Both the position numbers and the translations under genes were made by a program. From Apostichopus japonicus (Eukaryota > Echinodermata > Holothuroidea > Aspidochirotida > Stichopodidae), in the NCBI RefSeq assembly GCF_037975245.1, contig NC_092561.1, forward strand, positions 11,591,001-11,655,000: a stretch of DNA of 64,000 bases. The letters run 5' to 3'. Below the pieces are notes generated by a model. That model did not search any database and was not told the DNA's origin. It was given only the letters and a program-made list of their open reading frames with translations. The first letter of the stretch is position 1, and each line of letters begins with the position of its first letter. This document shows, in pieces, positions 36,849 to 49,774 of this stretch.

Positions 36849-36896
36849 CTATGACTCTCTGGATTTCAATCACTTTTTCTCCATCAATACTGAAAC

Positions 36897-37006
36897 ATGA
36901 AGACCAGTCTTGTCATTGTTGTTCTGTTGGTTTCTGCGTTCGCAGAAACTTACGGTGAATTCCGATGTCCGAAGTTTTGGACGGAATTCAATGGACATTG
37001 TTACAG
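36897..37006 (+). CDS. lectin exon 1 (signal peptide, first cysteine pair)
   Basis: Start codon in the context AACATGA, ending TTACAG before GTGAGT. It encodes the signal peptide and CPKFWTEFNGHCY, the opening strand typical of long-form C-type lectin domains. Leaves phase 2. Confidence 0.9.
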
Positions 37007-37707
37007 GTGAGTTCATAAACTCTTTACTGAAAAACAGGCTAAAATATCAATTTTAATTAAAGTGTAAATCTCAATCCAATATCGTCTCGCTGAAATATTT
37101 GTAAATTTCCAAATCTCTCATTTTAATACTTTATGTACACTGTAAAAAAATATATATATATATATTAAATTAAAGATGAAATGTTGACGTCATATTACTG
37201 TAGCTCGCCGTTTGTATCAACAACAGTGTTTATGGCTAAAATAACAGGACGTATATAGCATGTGCATTCGCCGTAAATTCACGTTCACTGCCCGTCCTGT
37301 TAAATGACAGGACGTTTTCGACGTAAAAGTACCATAATACCATATTAAATTAACATTCAACATTTGTCGTAGAATAACAGTGAGAACGCACTTTTAATTA
37401 AATAACGTTAATTAAGAATAACTATCTTAATCGTGGATATAATGACTTGATACCCATTATTCAACCTTTATTTGTATGTAGCGTTATACTTCAATTTGAA
37501 TATATAGAATATATTCATAGTGAAGGTGTTACCCAAATTTCGTTGCTTAATTATGCATATAATTTGTCTAAATTATGATTTAGGTTGTTAGAAATAATAC
37601 ATTTGACATGAAAGGATGTGTGTATATTGCTTGAAAACTTGTCTGTGCTCAAACTAAAGTGAAAGTGTTCACTATTATCATAAAAACACAAAATCGGTAT
37701 AGGCCTA

Positions 37708-37776
<69 letters not shown>

Positions 37777-40700
37777 CTGACTTGGCTTAAAAGCAAATAA
37801 AACTTAAAAAACTGAAATTCATCCAAACATTATGTGTTACACGTTGAGCAGTTGTGGTATTCATTCGTATCTACACGAAATTAATTGCCGAATTAAGAAG
37901 TTAGTATACAATTAATCAGAAAGTTACCTGTTGACAGTAGGTAAAGTTCTTTTGACGGAATTCTAACGACGTAATTTTTCGTTTTCAATGTACCCGTTAG
38001 AAACCGTCTGCCGGTAGTTCACGTAAAAATACAACTTTTTCTAATGGTGTAATTGTTGGATTACTCGGTAGTCAGAAGTTAATATCTTGCCTTCAGCCCT
38101 CATTAACATCATAACAAGTAAATACAAGAAGTAGGTACAGAAATGAAAACAATAGAAACACGCCAATAAGAAAGAAAGACATCAACTAAAATACATGAAA
38201 TTAAGAGCACAGACGTGGTGAAGAGAAGTCATAACAGTAGATAGTTCTTTGTAGCACTCGATTTGTTTGGAACACCCAGGTATTTCAACCAGCCTCGCCT
38301 AAACTTTGATGCATCGCAGTCCTACTGCAAAAACTTCAGACTGGACCCTGACAACTGCTCCTGTAGGCGTGCTGATCTTGTGACTGTCGACTCATCCGAA
38401 GAGAACACCTTTCTCCATGAATGGTGGAAGTCAGTAAGAGAACCAATTCCCGACAGACAGGTACGTCATCAATATGTTAGAAAAATAGTTAACCCCGCTT
38501 TTACCAGGTTTATTTGTCTGGGGTATGAAAGCAAGTTAGGTGTGTGGGGTAGGGTGGGTTGGGTTGGGGTGTTGATTCTTACAATTTGAACGCAGTATAT
38601 CAAACATATGCTTCAAAGATGGTCTTATCTGTTCCACGTACTAAAAGCCTCAGTTGTGTAAACGTGTGAGACAATCTAGACACAATTTTTACATCATTTG
38701 AAAGGTGGATGGGTGGGGTGGCAGGATTACGTTTCTGCTTTCCCTTTTCTAGCTAAGGAAGTATTTCATGGCCATGCTGGATCGTTAGCTATCTTTGTGT
38801 TTTCTTTTTAGATATATTATTATACGAGAATTCTATACCCTAAAGAACATGTCAAAGGGACCGCTGATTAGGTTGCGCCCCTCCCCCCGCCCCCCCCCGT
38901 TTCTTACAATGCAAACAAACAATAAGTAAAAGAGAAAGATATACGAAAGAGTTTAACCCATGCTTTTCGTTTGACGTTGAGAAAGTTTATTTGATCAATT
39001 ATGATTGGCCTTCACCCTTTATCTCGCATTTTTGCAAAGTATGCAACCTAAGTGTTTCTTATTCTTCTTATTGAATATCACTCCAGAGGAAAATTTATTT
39101 TATTGAATGATGAAAAAGGAGCCATTTTTAAGAATGCATGAGAAATTTGCATCCTATTCACAATCACTACATGGCGTTCTCAAGATATTAATGGTAGAAA
39201 CTGTCCTAGTTCGTACCATCAATGGACTTGAAGCAAACAGGTGTGATGCCATAGTTGCACATTGACAGCAAAATATTTCGTTTCAATTAATTTTTCACTC
39301 TATTGTTTTGAACTTGGATTGGGTAAGGATTCCAACTTTACCCAAGAGGGTGTGAAGTTAGTGTATAGCACCCCCAGTTTCAGTGTCTATCGATTTGTTC
39401 CCTGTACGGCGTACCTCCTCCTCTTCATTTTTTTTCCATTTCCTTGTTGTCCCCTACATAGCTATGTTCCCAGAGTTCAGTGACTCTGTATCCGTATAAG
39501 CCCTATTGTTTGCTTGTTTCAATTCTGCTAAAGAGGAGCACACTCTTCCCTGTTGTAGTCTCTGGTAGGTTTTACCACAAGCTAATGTTAGGCCTTGTCT
39601 GTTAAGTGTCATATTTTACTCTTATATTAATTATTATTTACTTTATAAGTATTCTGTGGGAGACTGTGTAGTTAACCACAGTTTTCCGAGTCCATGTATG
39701 TATAGGCCATGGCCTTGTTTTATTCTTCCCTGAAGTGTTAAGAGTAATTTCATGCTCTGTGTAATCTCTGTGTCTAATTCCTGGATAATGTGTGGCCAAG
39801 TCTTAAGTAAAATCTTGTTTGGTAGAGTGGGATAACTCATTTCTTTCAAAGCTTCTCTTTGCTTTAATATTTCTTAAAACGCCTAAGTTTGCAAGCGAGA
39901 GACTCCAAGTTGTCATGCATCTCCAATCTAGAAAATTATAGAAATTAATAATATTAATTTCCAAACAGGTAAGAGTTCATCCCTTAATATTGCCCAGACC
40001 TCTCAGTAGCCTAGTCTTTTTCATTGTGCATACCTTATATATATTATATAATAGTTCCTTGATGGCAATGAGCACACAGAATAGTAGCCCCTTACTAAGA
40101 GGGTGTAAGTCGCCCTCCTCTTTGAGAAATGTTTGTTATGTATCAGCTGGCTTAAATGCAAAATGGTGCTAGCTTTGGCAAAGGATTGAACTGATTACAT
40201 GCTTGGGAATTCTCATTCTTTATTGAATGTTCCTAACTTTATTTGGGGGGGGGGGGAGGGCGGCATGGCAACCCCTGACTGGAACCCGAAGAACCGCCCC
40301 ATCCCCTCCCCACATCGTACGTCACTGTCACTTTTCTCTTAATTCTCCCTTCCTTTTCTCTTCCTTCTTTCTCTTCTTTTTCTCTCTCCTTCACCTCGTT
40401 TTGTCTTTCCTTCATTTTGCCGCTCATGGGTGAATACGTTGTGGGGGGGGGGGGGTATAGCCCTGCTTGTTAGTCATATTCTCGCAAAGGTATGTAACTC
40501 GTTGCACAAGTTGCCACCCTGCTTCCCTTGATCAAATGTATGTTGTGGTTGCTGTACAAGCACGTGCCGGTTCTTGAGCTTTGTGCCCCATTAGAAATAC
40601 ACCAATGATGATAGCGAGTTCATAGTGAGATGCAACTCAGTTTTGAAGCGCTTGTGATATTACACCTGCTTAATTAGCAAAACACCCATCTCTAGTGTAT

Positions 40701-41179
40701 TCACACTGAGATACATCTCAATTTTAAAAATTGTAATTACATTTTTAAGAAAAAATTGTTAGTGTGCTTCTATGACACTACGCCTGCTTACTTCAAGTTC
40801 ACTTTTGTTGCGAAATGTTGCTGGAATCTGGACAATGATACATAGGAATCGAATGCAAATTTCACCAGGATGCTTTTAATTATAATTCCTGCCTCATCTG
40901 TAAATTGTAAAGTTTTCCTCTGGAATATCTTCTTAACAAGTTCTCGTTATAATTTCTTTTAAAAAGCATGTCAGAATCGGTTACACTGACAGTGGTTCAG
41001 AGGGAAGATGGCGGTGGATCGATGGAAGTACTAGCTCCTACACCAGATGGGATAGTGGCCAACCGGACAATGCCGGAGGGGGTCAGCACTGTGCGGTGAT
41101 TTGGAAAACAACTTCTGACTTCGGAAAATGGGATGATGAAGAATGCAGCAGAACCCGGGCATTCATCTGTGAATACTAG
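36897..41179 (+). CDS. secreted C-type lectin, three exons, 167 residues
   Basis: Joining 36897-37006, 38280-38460 and 40967-41179 gives 504 nt with consistent phases (2, then 0) and GT/AG borders. Residues 1-20 form a signal peptide (MKTSLVIVVLLVSAFAETYG), so the product is secreted. One C-type lectin domain fills the rest. C24-C35 is the extra N-terminal pair of long-form domains; C53-C165 and C139-C157 are the canonical disulfides; C63 and C65 are additional. The long loop has QPD (129-131) and the next strand WDD (152-154), the calcium and sugar ligands. QPD normally means galactose-type specificity. In echinoderms such proteins act in humoral immunity, agglutination or attachment. The exon 3 acceptor has a weak pyrimidine tract. 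No paralogous lectin exon was seen in this window. Confidence 0.9.
37708..37773. repeat. (TA)n microsatellite in lectin intron 1
   Basis: About 60 bp of alternating AT with a few AAA interruptions. A shorter TA tract lies at about 37150-37165. Confidence 0.9.
38280..38460 (+). CDS. lectin exon 2
   Basis: Acceptor AACACCCAG, donor GTACGT. The first base completes an arginine codon. It encodes SQSYC, the extra CSC cysteines and the helix segment ADLVTVDSSEENTFL. The open frame also continues to the left of the acceptor, but the phase of exon 1 fits only a start at 38280. Confidence 0.85.
38461..40966. other. lectin intron 2
   Basis: 2.5-kb intron with C/G-rich runs near 38886, 40243 and 40442, a pyrimidine-rich stretch near 40330-40420 and no nested gene recognised. 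Confidence 0.7.
40967..41179 (+). CDS. lectin exon 3 (ligand-binding half)
   Basis: Acceptor TTTAAAAAG, stop TAG at 41177-41179. It carries HVRIGYTDSGSEGRW, WIDGS, QPDNAGGGQHC and KWDDEECSRTRAFICEY, the canonical end of the domain with both conserved cysteine pairs and the calcium-binding residues. Confidence 0.9.
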   Translation, partial: HVRIGYTDSGSEGRWRWIDGSTSSYTRWDSGQPDNAGGGQHCAVIWKTTSDFGKWDDEECSRTRAFICEY

Positions 41180-41261
41180 GATGATAATGATGAATACGTT
41201 CTAAAATTGAAATCCAATCAGTGGTAGAGTAGTTTGGTGATTGGGAACTCTTTTCTTGGCT

Positions 41262-41267
41262 AATAAA
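41262..41267 (+). terminator. poly(A) signal of the lectin gene
   Basis: AATAAA 82 bases after the stop codon, the first in the 3' flank. Confidence 0.7.
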
Positions 41268-41634
41268 ACGATCTCAGCAGTGAATTTGTTGTATCTCTGT
41301 TTGCCTGTTTAAGACGCAATGCCGTGTAAGGTTTAAAGGTTTGAGGTGACGGAGGTAATGGATGGTACTCTATATAAACGGTAAGGCTAAACAATAATAA
41401 ATACTAAGAAAGAAAGAACAAAACATAACAAAACATCAAATCTTACCACAAGGTTACCTTCCGAAAGACATTTCAGGACGATTTAAATAGCCCCCAACCC
41501 CAGCCCTTGCCTATTTTAACAAGTGCGAGAGGCAGGGGGTAAACGTGATAATATACAATACAGTTCAAAGTCCATTGGGATGTCAAATGATAAGCTTCTC
41601 TCCCCCCTCCCCACCTTGGGATGGGAAATTTTAA

Positions 41635-42966
41635 CAATCTTACCATTGTCCATATACTAACCATTTTCCATATACTTACCATTGTCCATATACTAATCAT
41701 TTTCCATATACTAACCATTGTCCATATACTAACAATTTTCCATATACTAACCATTGTCCATATACTTACCATTGTCCATATACTTACCATTGTCCATATA
41801 CTTACCATTGTCCATATACTAACCATTGTCCACATACTTACCATTGTCCATATACTAACCATTGTCCATATACTAACCATTGTCCATATACTTACCATTG
41901 TCCATATACTAACCATTGTCCATATACTTACCATTGTCCATATACTAACCATTGTCCATATACTAACCATTGTCCATATACTTACCATTGTCCATATACT
42001 AACCATTGTCCATATACTTACCATTGTCCATATACTTACCATTGTCCATATACTAACCATTGTCCATATACTAACCATTGTCCATTACTTACCATTGTCC
42101 ATATACTAATTACCATTGTCCATATACTTACCATTGTCCATATACTTACCATTGTCCATATACTAACCTTTGTCCACATACTTACCATTGTCCATATACT
42201 AACCATTGTCCATATACTAACCATTGTCCATTACTTACCATTGTCCATATACTAATTACCATTGTCCATATACTTACCATTGTCCATATACTTACCATTG
42301 TCCATATACTTACCATTGTCCATATACTAACCATTGTCCATATACTTACCATTGTCCATATACTAACCATTGTCCATATACTTACCATTGTCCATATACT
42401 TACCATTGTCCATATACTAACCATTGTCCATATACTTACCATTGTCCATATACTAACCATTGTCCATATACTTACCATTGTCCATATACTAACCATTGTC
42501 CATATACTTACCATTGTCCATATACTTACCATTGTCCACATACTAACCATTTTCCATATACTAACCTTTGTCCACATACTGACCATTGTCCATATACTAA
42601 TTACCATTGTCCATATACTAACTATTGTCCATATACTGACCATTGTCCATATACTAACCATTGTCCATATACTTACCATTGTCCATATACTTACCATTGT
42701 CCATATACTTACCATTGTCCATATACTTACCATTGTCCATATACTAACCATTGTCCATATATTTACCATTTTCCACATACTTACCATTGTCCATATACTA
42801 ACCATTGTCCATATACTTACCATTGTCCATATACTTACCATTGTCCATATACTAACCATTGTCCATATACTTACCATTGTCCATATACTCACCATTGTCC
42901 ATATACTAACCATTGTCCATTACTTACCATTGTCCATATACTAACCATTGTCCATATACTAACCAT
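41635..42966. repeat. 18-bp minisatellite, about 74 units
   Basis: The unit is ACCATTGTCCATATACTA or the same ending CTT. The two versions alternate irregularly, with rarer variants (TTTTCCATA, CACATA, TATTGTCC). A shortened unit, TCCATTACTT, occurs at 42081, 42228 and 42917, and an extended unit CTAATTACC follows the first two, which hints at higher-order duplication. Because 18 is divisible by 3 and the unit lacks stops in several frames, long open frames (MVSIWT repeats on minus; TIVHIL or PYTYHC repeats on plus) appear on both strands. They are by-products, not genes. Confidence 0.95.
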
Positions 42967-44434
42967 TACTTTGTATTTACAATGTGACAATCCAATATCT
43001 TGAAAATAACTAAACAATTAGCAAAAGGTCAGCCAGATTTGCTCTAACCAAAACAACTGCTTTAACTGGAAGCTATAGTATCTCTCCCTCAATGTATAAT
43101 GATCATACCATAGATGTTAATAAGGTTATAAGCTTAAATCACTTTTTTCAAACCTAGCTGGCATGGAGTTATCACTACTGAGGTTTGGCATTGTACTCAG
43201 ATATTTCCAAAATATTGGATTGCCACAAAATAATTGTGTACATACAAGGATGAAGCACATCATTTAAAGTACTCTTCCAATCAAACAAATGCTACAGCAG
43301 CATGTTGAGCAAGGAAGGGAAATCGATTAAAGAAGAAAAGACAGAAATAAGATCTGGCAGATAAAATTAATACTGCATCAGCAACACAACAAATATAGCA
43401 GCAACATCATCGCCATAGCCATTAATCACACCAATACCCACCATTCCCCTACAGCCACAATTTCTTATACCTGCCCCCTCATATGCAATAGGAAAATGAG
43501 AACTGATAATAGATGAGTTAAAGACTGCTTCGTTGATACTTACTGTAGATAAGCAAGACTTTAAGATATTGTTTTATCCCAATCACCACTAGCAGCTACT
43601 TTGTTGAGTTGTCCATACTTACCATTTATTCACAGTGGTAATCAAATATGTCGCAAATAAATCACACAACTACAAGAAATACCTCAAGGCAAGCCAAATT
43701 TGTTGTGAGCAACAAAATCAAAATTGTGTTTCAGCTGTACTCTTTGACTTGTAATTGGATATTTTAGTTTGGGTTTTCACTGATCTGACTCTAACATATG
43801 GCACATACTCAGTACATGGTGAGTTGGACTAGGCTTGGTTTTATACCAAGTGGACGTGCCCTGTTATATGTTACTCAAGACAATAAATATTGTATTAAAA
43901 GTAAAGTATATGAACATTGAAATGGTAGGTTAGAATTTCTCCAAAGATGGCTTGCCTGCATGGAGGCAATGTTACTGAATTGTTTTGATAGCACTTCTCC
44001 AAACAAACCAATGTCACAGCATGTTATGCAAGAAATGATAGCTAAATAGGAGAAGAACAGAGAATTTCAAAATAAATTACAAATAAAAACATCTATAACA
44101 GCAAGAACAATTGCAACAATATTAGAAAAACACGACAACATATTAATTGCAACATATTAATAGCAACATATTAATCAAGCTAACTTTAAATGGCTAATTT
44201 ACAAAGATAATTAACAGTTCAGTGATAACTCTTCCTGCATGATTTTCCTAAAATGGTGCAAATGGAATATAGTATAATTGCCACTAAAACAGAAATTCCT
44301 CTTCGAATTCACAGCCACATGATTGGAGCAATGTCAGTCGGGATTAAATGCCATGATTGCTTGACTACACGTGATGTATCTCCACATGTCAATCATCACC
44401 GAAATCGGGATTTGGAATATGTTAATGAGCTAAA
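42967..44434. other. gene-free stretch
   Basis: No motif or exon seen. Short CATATTAAT direct repeats near 44140-44175. Confidence 0.45.
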
Positions 44435-44945
44435 TCGATGATATGTCGATTTAAATAGGTATATGTCAATTTGAGACGCTAGAAACTGGTATAAGTCCAC
44501 GGAAACTGACTTCTACCGATTCAATTCGACATATCATCGATTTAAACTGGTAGATGACGATTTAAATGGACCATATCATCGATTTATTTTACATATCATC
44601 GATTTAAATCGATGATAAGTAAAATAAATCGATGATATGTAGAATGAAACTGGTATATGTCGATTTAAATTGACATATACCAGTTTCATTCTACATATCA
44701 TCGATTTAATTCGACATATACCTGTTTACTTCGACATATCATCGATTTAAATCGACATATACCAGTTTCATTCTACATATCATCGATTTATTTTACTTAT
44801 CATCGATTTAAATCGATTGATATGTAGAATGAAACTGGTATATGTCGATTTAAATCGGTAGAAGTCAATTTCAGCTGCTGGAAACTGGTATAAGTCGAAG
44901 GAAACTGGTATATGTCGATTTAAATCGGTATAAGTCGATCTCCCA
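44435..44945. repeat. palindromic AT-rich foldback cluster
   Basis: Sequences ACTGGTATATGTCGATTTAA, its complement and CATATCATCGATTTA recur many times in both orientations, giving overlapping hairpins. One example is TTTAAATCGATGATA pairing with TATCATCGATTTAAA around 44590-44615. The outer parts contain GGTATAAGTCGA variants. No reading frame of interest. Probably a foldback element; exact ends and target duplication were not resolved. Confidence 0.7.
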
Positions 44946-45957
44946 TGATTTGAGACTGATGGCCCGCCATACACGTGAATATCATTTCTATAGCATTCCT
45001 CCCTTACACAGATGCATGCGTAAATAAATAAGCAGAAATGCTAGCCTTCACAAATCCATTAATATACCCACAACATTAATACCCTGATTCTTCGTGTAAG
45101 AATCATGGAACATGCGCATAAACCACAGGATGATGTCTGTAAATATCAATCATATCATACAAAGTCCTTAATTAGTTGCAAGAACTTTTAATTTAACTTA
45201 TTTTTAAACTTGTTTGTTGAATAGGCAGCCAGCAGACTAGGGATATCAAGGTATCACTAATGTGGCAAACTTTAGAAGCGTGGAAATCAACTGAGTAGCA
45301 CCTTTCATAAGTCTGCTACCTATCCATGGGACACAGCAGTAAGACCTACAGTAGCTTACACCCATGTCATGAAAGTATTATTCTAACCGAGCTACTTCAC
45401 CAGTTACTGAATGGAACACTTTGATCATGCTGCAAGTCCCATTGGACATAGGAGTAATGTATATTGCCAGAATGCTGAGTCTGTAATTAAACTGTGAACA
45501 TGGACATGACTTTACTTTGTCAAGTCTAATATTAAATTGGTTATTGTGGGGCACAATCAATGGCTTGCACGATGGCAGACTGTCATGAGGATAATCCATA
45601 CTCACTTTCTCAGCCTGGAACTGTCTGTATACAACTCCTTCACTCCGCCTGCCATCCCCCAGAGTTTCTTCATCTGCAAGACTTGGTTGAAGACAGTCTT
45701 ATTGGCAGATGCACCCCCTGTCAAATACCGAGTTTCCTGCAAAAAGCAAATCCAAAGTCAACCTAGTATTGTAGAGACTATGCTCTACAAGTAAAATACT
45801 TAATAAACATTAATGCTTACTAAGAAGAGCAAAAACTCCGTCACCCCTTCCTACCCAGCCGACTGAATTCACTCCTGTGACCTCAGGACCAGAGTTTGTC
45901 AAAATACAACATTGTTTGGAGCTGAATGTATTTGCAGAGTGTATATATATCCGACTG
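44946..45957. other. gene-free stretch left of the Ginger-like pair
   Basis: No supported exon. The frame at 45537-45794 has no recognisable motif. The stretch ends at the CCGG that flanks the first element (45958-45961). Confidence 0.45.
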
Positions 45958-45993
45958 CCGGTGTAGCAGTACAAACTGTCGCAAATATTCCAT

Positions 45994-46039
45994 ATTCAGT
46001 ATAAACTGTCCCAGTCCCCTGGGACAGTTTATACTGAAT
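45994..46039. repeat. perfect 21-bp hairpin in the left terminus of copy 1
   Basis: ATTCAGTATAAACTGTCCCAG, with its first base at 45994, pairs perfectly with 46019-46039 across a 4-base loop. In copy 2 the same hairpin (about 52284-52329) has several mismatches. TGTCC/GGACA half-sites recur throughout the termini. Confidence 0.9.
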
Positions 46040-46234
46040 TTACCAGTACATTTAGTCTCCCGGACCTTTTGTACAAGGCCAGTTGGTACAGACTGTCTCC
46101 CGGGACAGTTTATGCTATGATGAAACGAGGGGGGACATTATTTGTTGGTCGCATATTTGGTTGTAAATTGTGTCCCCCTGAACACTACGTCCGCATTAGC
46201 ATGTACGTTCGAGTAGCAAAAATTTTAATTAGTA

Positions 46235-49200
46235 ATGGACTCTGGCAGTATCCGTATTATTAGCAAACTGTCGTATTTCGGCTTCCGTATATTTAGCAAT
46301 AAAGTCGTGCGACAACTAAAAATGGAAAAGCTAACAGAAAACGTGAGACAAATTGCAGATATTCTAAGAGATGAGAGCTATCCAAGTGGGTTTACAAGAA
46401 TAAAACAGAGAAGGATCTTACGGAGACAAAGTCAGTCTTTCAGACTGGCTGAAAATGGAACTCTTGCATACCGAAAATAAAGGAAAGTTTTGCTATCTAG
46501 GGCTTCTCAACTCGCCCAAATCGAGGCAGCTCATACTGACTAGTGACATCTATAAGGTAATGTCTGTAACTTACAGTATAGGATACACAATATGGTATTG
46601 GTTGTTAAATGGCGAACGGCCATTCCACAGTTAAACTATAACCAGGCCTCTAGGACTGATTGGTGCACATATCATGATATTCTTTTACCACGTTTGGTTA
46701 GTTGTAAAAACTCATTTGCAAAAGTCAAGCAATTGCTTATGCAACATTATAATCAGTTGTATGCTTGAGCAAAGTTGTAAGTGCATGAACAAAGTTGTTA
46801 GGGCCTATTTCTTTTCGTTTTGTTTACCCAATTGTCTTAACAAATTTTTGTGAAAATTATTATAAATTTCTACCTTTTATCGCCCTGCCTATCATAAAAG
46901 ATAACAACAGATCACTAACGCTTACAGAGCTAGTCTGGTTTGCATGCATGGGACACTATAAAATGCTATTATTGGACTATAGCATATAGCCTAGCCTACT
47001 TCTAGAGGAAAGTGGCACTAATACTGTACATAACAAATTCACGTTCATTCATTTTGGTTGGTAAGAACAGATATTGAAGGCCTGATAGTACTTTTTTTAG
47101 GTGTGGCATATTCTCTACATGCCAAACCTCACTGCAGAAGAAAACTCCTTAAATATCTATAGACCCAAATAGTGGCCATGCAATATGTACAATAATGGGA
47201 ATATTCCATTTCAAACACCGATATAGAGTTGTAATTCAATTTTAAGGCACTTCAGCTAGAACTTCCAATCCTGCGGCCCATATATTTGTGTGTGTTTGTT
47301 TGTTGTTGTTTTTTTTTTGGGGGGGGGGTGGGCAAAAAAACATGATATCTCCTTGATCATGAATTTTCTTATCTCTTTGAAGGTGTTCATCTTTGCATAG
47401 ATAAACCAGACAACAGACTATGTCTAGATTCTATTGGAAAACTATCAACGTTGATGTAACAAGTTATGTTCAACAGGATGTCAAAGCGTCATTGTCCTGT
47501 AGACCTACGAACAAGTCTCCATAGCATTCCTGTAACTGGATTATGGAAACAGGTAAATTCTCAATCTGTTTTAATTTCACAAGATGTCAGCAGTATGCAG
47601 TGAAGGTTTAGTATAGTTAATGTCACTCTTTCTGGACAAATTCAACATTTACAAGTTTAAAGGTAGTCTGTATTGGCCCTAAATTTTGGCCACTTTAATT
47701 GCTAAAAGTTTTCAAAAAGTACTTTCCAAGGGGTAATAACCCTTTAAATTGTGCTCAGACATTCTAAATGATGACACGAGATATTGATGTCCCAGTGAGG
47801 TAAATTTCCTCCAGGGAAATAAACATACTTAAAGAACTTTGTCCATAGTGAAAATTTGGCATATTTAAGGCCTATACAGCATAGCTTTAAGCCACACTCT
47901 GGCCTAACTGCAGAGCAACCATCAATATAGGAATATAATTGTAAGTTGCAAAAAGTGGCGTATCATTTTTCTGGTTTAGTGGTTGAAGAGATTGTAAATA
48001 TATGGTACAGTATGGTGTAAGTTACATTTTCATGTTTGCAAGGTAAAAATAATTGGCCTAAATCCACCAACACCCTGTTTCGATCAGATATCCCACTGTT
48101 TTTATCTAGATCTCTGTACAGAATGAAGCAATAGAATAACAGTCAAGGCAAAGCATGCAACTTGTAATTGTTTTTGAAATTAGCACCTAAATGCTGTCTT
48201 CTTTCTTAACAGGTTGGTGTAGATCTTATTGGTCCTCTATCAGTGACAGCTGCCAAGCGACTGTACATCATAACACTGTCTGACTTCTATTCAAAGTGGC
48301 CTGAGACTAAGGCAGTGCCTGAAAAGACTGCAGCATCAACTTCTTATTGCATTACTGATGTGATGATGAGGTAAGCATGTCTTAAAAAGTGAATAATTTT
48401 CTGTAGTTAGTTCCAATATGAATGGCATCATATCTGTTATTTGTACCATGCAAATAACTTATAGTGCATGGCAGAATGCTGTGTTTGAGTATAAATTATT
48501 TCCAAATAGGTATTAAGCATACAGAAAGATCACGAAGGTAGGTGAGAACAGAGAAAGTGTACTGTAAATCTTTGCAGGTTAAGTCCCCATTAACAAGTTT
48601 ATATGTACATAGTTTTTGTTCCTATATTTACTTGCAAAGTTTCCACCTCTGGTTCTTAAGTAGCATATAGCCTGAAAATTGTCGTCATTTGATTTACATC
48701 CCCAAAAAGTGATTTTGGCTGGACATGTTTCACTGCAGCAGACACAGTTTATTTTTTCAAACAAATGATGAGTAAATAATTAAGACCACATTCCACAGCT
48801 AGACACCACCTATTGTGTGTTGTTTTTCAAAAAGGTGTTGGACAGTTTGATATTGTAACCACAGGGAACTTTTCTGTTTAGAAAGTGTGAACTTATTACC
48901 ACTTGGCTGTTTTGACAGGAATTTCGACAAGATAAGAGAGATAATGTATCAACTGAGTTTTGGTACCATTTCTCTGTTAGGTCCGTTGTGGAAAATTGCT
49001 AAATGTGTTTGTGTGTGTGGTGGGGGATATTTCCTGAAACCTGGGAGAGGGACCCCTTTTTCTTTGGCAAAATAAGGCAATGTTTAGGTCTCTTGATGCA
49101 AAATGATGTATAATAGTACATTTTACTATAATAATGGTAAGCTACAGTAGCATTATTTGTTTTTGCATTTGGGTCATACAGAGGGTGTTTTGAACCCCCC

Positions 49201-49774
49201 ATGGATCCTGATTCAGGACAATTAATGTTTGATCGGCATTAAACAGTCATACCATGCACACATACATCAATAGAGCACCAAAAGGCATCAAATTTCTGCT
49301 GTATCCTAGCTTACTCTAATTTGATAAATTTCTGATATTAAATTTAATTAATATGCCCCAAAGTTGTATTGGCTCATGTGGTTAAAACTTTTCAGGTTTG
49401 GTAGTGAACTGTACAATATAGCGCCAAAATTATGACATGCAATCTCCAATTAATAAAATGGAGCCAGTAATCCCATAAACATGTAGGTGTCACAATAAAA
49501 GATCATCCAATTAACTCAATGCCTAAGCATAGTTCAGTTGTACACTATACAGTCTACACTTAACCAACATGGTCAATGTTAATTATCTTTGTAGTGGAGC
49601 TTACACATAACTTTTCAAGATGATAATTTATTTTATATATGACTTACAGTGTGGTATTCACTACTCATAATATTGCTTTCAACTTTTATTTTGCACAGAT
49701 TTGGTTGTACTGATATCTCATCCCTGACCACCAATGGAGGGAGTATGTATGAGGTTAACAGAAGACATGTCTAG
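46235..49774 (+). pseudogene. split Ginger-type integrase/transposase gene, copy 1 (broken)
   Basis: Four exon-like blocks match copy 2. A (46235-46556) encodes VRQIADILRDESYPSGF and YLGLLNSPKSRQLIL but has an extra base near 46420 that shifts the frame. B (47383-47552) carries a degenerate zinc-binding segment with a stop TAA at 47457-47459, then LRTSLHSIPVTGLWKQ. C (48213-48370) encodes VGVDLIGPL, with the first catalytic aspartate, and LSDFYSKWPETKAVP, and is intact. D (49699-49774) encodes FGCTD but has lost the second aspartate motif through a small indel and ends at TAG. GT/AG borders surround each block. A and B do not join in phase, so an exon may be missing. HSIPVTGLWK..G.DLIGPL is diagnostic of Gypsy/Ginger integrases. 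The catalytic glutamate region was not found. Confidence 0.72.

Noticed and set aside
41473-43003. Long open frames of 160-290 codons with MVSIWT, HILTIV or PYTYHC repeats on both strands
   Set aside because: They are forced by an 18-bp tandem repeat whose unit lacks stops in several frames; no start context, signal or independent coding evidence.
48887-49075. 62-codon frame (MNLL.LGCFDRNFDKI...), present in both Ginger-like copies (also 56717-56905)
   Set aside because: Conserved only because the whole unit is duplicated; it runs through GT-rich and G-rich sequence and has no motif or splice support.
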